Shown in pieces: positions 61,354 through 64,000 of a stretch of DNA of 64,000 nt (position 1 is its first letter; each line of letters begins with the position of its first letter). This stretch comes from Propioniferax innocua (GTDB taxonomy: Bacteria > Actinomycetota > Actinomycetes > Propionibacteriales > Propionibacteriaceae). A program made the translations under genes and the position numbers. The notes beneath the pieces were generated by a model, which saw nothing but the letters and a program-made list of their open reading frames with translations, was not told where the DNA came from and searched no databases. The stretch is taken from positions 1,240,001 to 1,304,000 of the forward strand of contig NZ_VFOR01000001.1 of assembly GCF_006716235.1 (NCBI RefSeq), in the 5' to 3' direction.

Positions 61354-63345
61354 TCACAGCGTCGCAGCCAGCTCAACGCCCTGCCGGATGGCCCGTTCGG
61401 CGTCGAGCTCGGCCGCCACATCCGCGCCACCGATCACGTGCGCCCCGGGCGTGTCTGCGAGCTCACGAAGGGACTCCTGCCCGGTGCACACCACAACCGT
61501 GTCCACCGCGATCACCTGTTCGACTCCATCGACGGTGATGTGAACTCCGGCGTCATCGATGCGTTCGTACTGCACTCCGGTGTAATGGTGGACGCCCTTG
61601 GCCCGCAGGGAGGCCCTATGCACCCAGCCGGTGGTCACCCCAAGACCCTTGCCGATCTTGGTGGTCTTGCGCTGCATGAGATGCACCTCGCGCAGACTCG
61701 GAGCCACATCGGGCTCGACCAGCGAGAGATGCGCCCCCACATCGGCGACCCCCCACTCGGCTCGCCATTCATCCACCGGCTGCGGGGTGGGATTGGGCAC
61801 ATGCCGTTGGGTGAGGAACTCGCTCACATCCACACCGATGCCCCCAGCCCCCAACACTGCGACGCGCTCCCCCGCGATCCGTTCTCCACGCAGAAGCTCG
61901 GCATAGGTGATGACGCTTGGATGGTCGATGCCTTCGATGTCGGGAATGCGTGGGGTCACACCGGTGGACACCATCACCTCGTCGAAACCACGAAGGTCCT
62001 CAGCCCGCACTGGCCGATTGAGGTGCACAGTCACACCATGGGCCTCGAGCTGCGCGGTGAAGTACGCAATCGTCTCGGCGAACTCCTCCTTGCCCGGAAC
62101 CTGCATGGCGAGTGCGAACTGCCCACCGACCTCCGCGCGAGCCTCGAAAAGTTCCACGACATGACCCCTCTGTGCGGCCGTGACCGCGGCCGCCAGCCCG
62201 GCGGGCCCGGCCCCCACGACGGCCACTCGTTTGGCCTGCCGCACCGGGGAGATGACGAGCTCCTGCTCGCGACCCGCACGTGGGTTCACCAGGCAGGACA
62301 CGCTCCGGCTGCTGAACGTGCGGTCCAGACACGCCTGGTTGCAAGCGATGCACGTGTTGATGGGCTGCCCCGTCACGGCTCTGTTCACCCATTCGGCATC
62401 GGCCAGGAAGGGGCGGGCCATCTGCACCAGATCGGCCTGCTCAGCGGCGAGCACGCCTTCGGCGACGTCAGGGGTGTTGATGCGGTTGGATGCCGCCACC
62501 GGAATGCTCACCGCATCCCGAACCCGGGCGGTGGCATCGACGAAAGCCGCACGCGGGACCGAGGTGACGATGGTGGGCACGCGCGCCTCGTGCCAACCGA
62601 TCCCCGTGGCGATGTAGCTGGCTCCGGCGTCCTCGACAGCCCTGGCCACATCGAGCACCTCGGGCCAGGTCTGACCATCGGGAACGAGATCGAGCACCGA
62701 GAGCCGGTAGGAGATGATGAAGTCCGGTCCGGTCGCGGCGCGCGTGCGCCGTACGATCTGGAAGGGCAGCCGGCGCCGGTTGGCAGCCGACCCACCCCAC
62801 CGGTCGGTCCGACGGTTGGTGCGCGGCGCGAGGAACTGGTTGATCAGATAACCCTCGGACCCCATGATCTCCACGCCGTCATAGCCCGCCTCGGCAGCGA
62901 GTTCGGCGGCACGGACAAAGTCATCCACGGTGCGACGGACCATCGGTTCGGGAAGCGCCATCGGCGTGATGGGGCTGATCGGGGCTTTCACCCGAGAGGC
63001 CGAGACGGCCCACGGAGTGGCTCCATAACGTCCGGCGTGCAGGAGCTGCAGGATGATCCGTCCGCCGTTGTCGTGCACCGCATCGGTCACGACGCGGTGG
63101 CGCCGCGCATCCCTGCGCGTTCGCATCAGACCGGCTTTCGGGTAGAGCGTTCCGGCAATGTTCGGAGAGAAGCCACCGGTCACGATCAGCCCGACACCAC
63201 CGCGGGCTCTCTCGGCGTAGAAGGCGGCCAGACCATCGAGCTTCGATCCGTCCTCGAGCCCTGTGTGCATGGATCCCATGATCGTGCGGTTTCTGAGCGT
63301 GACCCCATTCAGAGTGAGCGGCTCGGAGAGCAGCGGGTACGACAT
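61354..63345 (-). CDS. fadH: 2,4-dienoyl-CoA reductase (FadH-like, FMN/FAD/4Fe-4S)
   Basis: Reduces 2,4-dienoyl-CoA during oxidation of polyunsaturated fatty acids. The 663-residue protein has an N-terminal TIM barrel of the OYE family (LTLNGVTLRNRTIMGSMHTGLEDG, HAGRYG, GYLINQFLAPRTNRRTDRWGGS), a 4Fe-4S segment CIACNQACLDRTFSSRSVSCLVNPRAG, and two dinucleotide folds (VAVVGAGPAGLAAA and VAVLGAGGIGVDVSEFL). Length matches E. coli FadH (about 672). ATG 63345 has GGGAGGG four bases upstream. A role with the window's enoyl-CoA hydratase is plausible but the genes are far apart. Confidence 0.93.
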   Translation of the reverse strand: MSYPLLSEPLTLNGVTLRNRTIMGSMHTGLEDGSKLDGLAAFYAERARGGVGLIVTGGFSPNIAGTLYPKAGLMRTRRDARRHRVVTDAVHDNGGRIILQLLHAGRYGATPWAVSASRVKAPISPITPMALPEPMVRRTVDDFVRAAELAAEAGYDGVEIMGSEGYLINQFLAPRTNRRTDRWGGSAANRRRLPFQIVRRTRAATGPDFIISYRLSVLDLVPDGQTWPEVLDVARAVEDAGASYIATGIGWHEARVPTIVTSVPRAAFVDATARVRDAVSIPVAASNRINTPDVAEGVLAAEQADLVQMARPFLADAEWVNRAVTGQPINTCIACNQACLDRTFSSRSVSCLVNPRAGREQELVISPVRQAKRVAVVGAGPAGLAAAVTAAQRGHVVELFEARAEVGGQFALAMQVPGKEEFAETIAYFTAQLEAHGVTVHLNRPVRAEDLRGFDEVMVSTGVTPRIPDIEGIDHPSVITYAELLRGERIAGERVAVLGAGGIGVDVSEFLTQRHVPNPTPQPVDEWRAEWGVADVGAHLSLVEPDVAPSLREVHLMQRKTTKIGKGLGVTTGWVHRASLRAKGVHHYTGVQYERIDDAGVHITVDGVEQVIAVDTVVVCTGQESLRELADTPGAHVIGGADVAAELDAERAIRQGVELAATL

Positions 63346-63432
63346 TGTCCCTCCCAAAGTCGGATGCGCCCGTATCTTACCGGCCAGTAGGAATGCCGCC
63401 ACCCCAGAAGCGCCTGCGCAATGCAGCGTTTG

Positions 63433-63469
63433 ATCCATGATCAACCACCTCAGGGAGTTGATCATGGAT
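63433..63469 (+). promoter_or_regulatory. Inverted repeat enclosing the RNase HI translation start
   Basis: ATCCATGATCAAC (63433-63445) and its exact complement GTTGATCATGGAT (63457-63469) frame an 11-base loop. The start codon ATG 63464 is in the right arm and the Shine-Dalgarno AGGGAG (63452-63457) is in the loop. Confidence 0.6.
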
Positions 63470-64000
63470 GAGAATCTGCAGTTCGTACTGGCCTCCGCAG
63501 CACTCCATGACACAATCGCCCGCGTGATCACGGCAGCAGCAGATGGATCGGCCCTCAACAACCCCGGACCCGCAGGTTGGGCGTGGTTCATCGACGACAC
63601 ATGCTGGGCCGCCGGCGGCTGGCCCAGCTCCACGAACAATCGAGGCGAGCTCCAGGCGGTGCTCGACCTTCTGCACCAGACCGCCCACGTGGACGACGAA
63701 CTGACCGTGCTGTGCGATTCGCAGTACGTCATCAACGTCATCACCAAGTGGATGAGCGGATGGAAACGCAAGGGATGGAAGAAGGCCGACGGCAGGCCGG
63801 TCCTGAACGTCGATCTTGTGCAGGCACTGGATGAGGCCATGCTGGGACGGAACGTGACATTCGAGTGGGTCCGCGGACACTCGGGGCACGAGCTCAACGA
63901 GGCCGCCGACAAACTCGCCCGAGCCGCGGCGGAAGCCTTCCGCGATGGGACGAAGGTGAAATCCGGCCCCGGTTTTCCCGGCGCTGGAACCGCTCCACTC
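63464..64000 (+). CDS. rnhA: Ribonuclease HI, 3' truncated by the window edge
   Basis: Degrades RNA in RNA-DNA hybrids. The frame is open to the last base (179 codons, no stop). Catalytic residues are visible: D in AAADGSALNNPGPAGW, E in STNNRGELQAVL, D in LCDSQYVINV and the late D in NEAADKLARAAAE; WVRGHSGHE holds the His loop. Start ATG 63464 has AGGGAG six bases upstream and gives a 20-residue extension; GTG 63524 (MITAAADGS) matches the family start better but has no ribosome binding site. The C-terminus continues past the usual end into a Gly/Pro-rich extension. Confidence 0.9.
   Translation, partial: MDENLQFVLASAALHDTIARVITAAADGSALNNPGPAGWAWFIDDTCWAAGGWPSSTNNRGELQAVLDLLHQTAHVDDELTVLCDSQYVINVITKWMSGWKRKGWKKADGRPVLNVDLVQALDEAMLGRNVTFEWVRGHSGHELNEAADKLARAAAEAFRDGTKVKSGPGFPGAGTAPL

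Noticed and set aside
60958-63390. 810-codon plus-strand frame opposite fadH
   Set aside because: Antisense to FadH, whose flavin and Fe-S motifs are all intact.
1-64000. Insertion sequences, prophage or integrase/attachment sites
   Set aside because: No transposase, integrase or phage protein is seen on either strand; tRNA genes have no duplicated 3' ends nearby.

Overview
The window is a compact, GC-rich stretch of an actinobacterial (Actinomycetota) chromosome. The evidence is lineage-typical gene content: mycothiol-pathway genes (mshA, ino1), a WhiB-family regulator, the bacterial proteasome activator Bpa, a type VII (ESX) secretion locus, LytR-CpsA-Psr proteins, a polyprenol-phosphomannose-type mannosyltransferase and GTP-dependent PEP carboxykinase. 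GTG starts are common and many genes look leaderless. I cannot place it to genus from sequence alone. It reads as ordinary core chromosome, with no phage, insertion sequence or CRISPR array. The unusual parts are non-coding repeats and the ESX locus.

Region 1 (1-3.5 kb): the 3' end of upp, menB, about 1 kb of non-coding DNA made of several unrelated short tandem-repeat families, then dinB. Region 2 (3.6-12.8 kb): two Ser/Thr kinases either side of lgt; mshA facing ino1 (both steps feed mycothiol); tRNA-Arg(ACG); pckG; tRNA-Ser(GCT). Region 3 (13-20 kb): two LCP genes, tRNA-Ser(TGA) directly abutting a small membrane-protein gene, a quinone oxidoreductase, an MFS transporter, bpa and a whiB-like gene. 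Region 4 (19.9-26.3 kb), all on the minus strand: HAD phosphatase, serS, PAP2-diacylglycerol-kinase fusion, pheA and a GT-C mannosyltransferase, mostly joined by 4-base ATGA overlaps.

Region 5 (26.4-41.1 kb): type VII secretion. It holds mycP, eccC, eccD, eccE, eccB, two WXG100 genes and two further probable substrates with WXG or YxxxE signals. It also carries an enoyl-CoA hydratase and an unrecognised 187-residue protein translationally coupled to eccE. eccA is absent. Region 6 (41-42.5 kb): aat (N-end-rule transferase) coupled to an EcsC-like gene. Region 7 (42.6-48.6 kb): a complete ribose operon rbsR-A-C-B-K-D behind a clear promoter with a 30-bp perfect palindrome at the start site.

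Region 8 (48.7-58.4 kb): rarD, whose 3' end lies in an 83-bp tandem repeat; a hypothetical protein; a class III sirtuin; ppk2; an inositol-phosphatase gene; then nrtR-nadA-nadB-nadC for de novo NAD synthesis, with palindromic candidate operators before nadA. Region 9 (58.2-64 kb): palindromic repeats related to the 83-bp array, a Tat-exported PhoX-like phosphatase with an LPXTG-type tail, an S4-domain RNA-binding protein, a FadH-type 2,4-dienoyl-CoA reductase and a 5' partial RNase HI running off the window.
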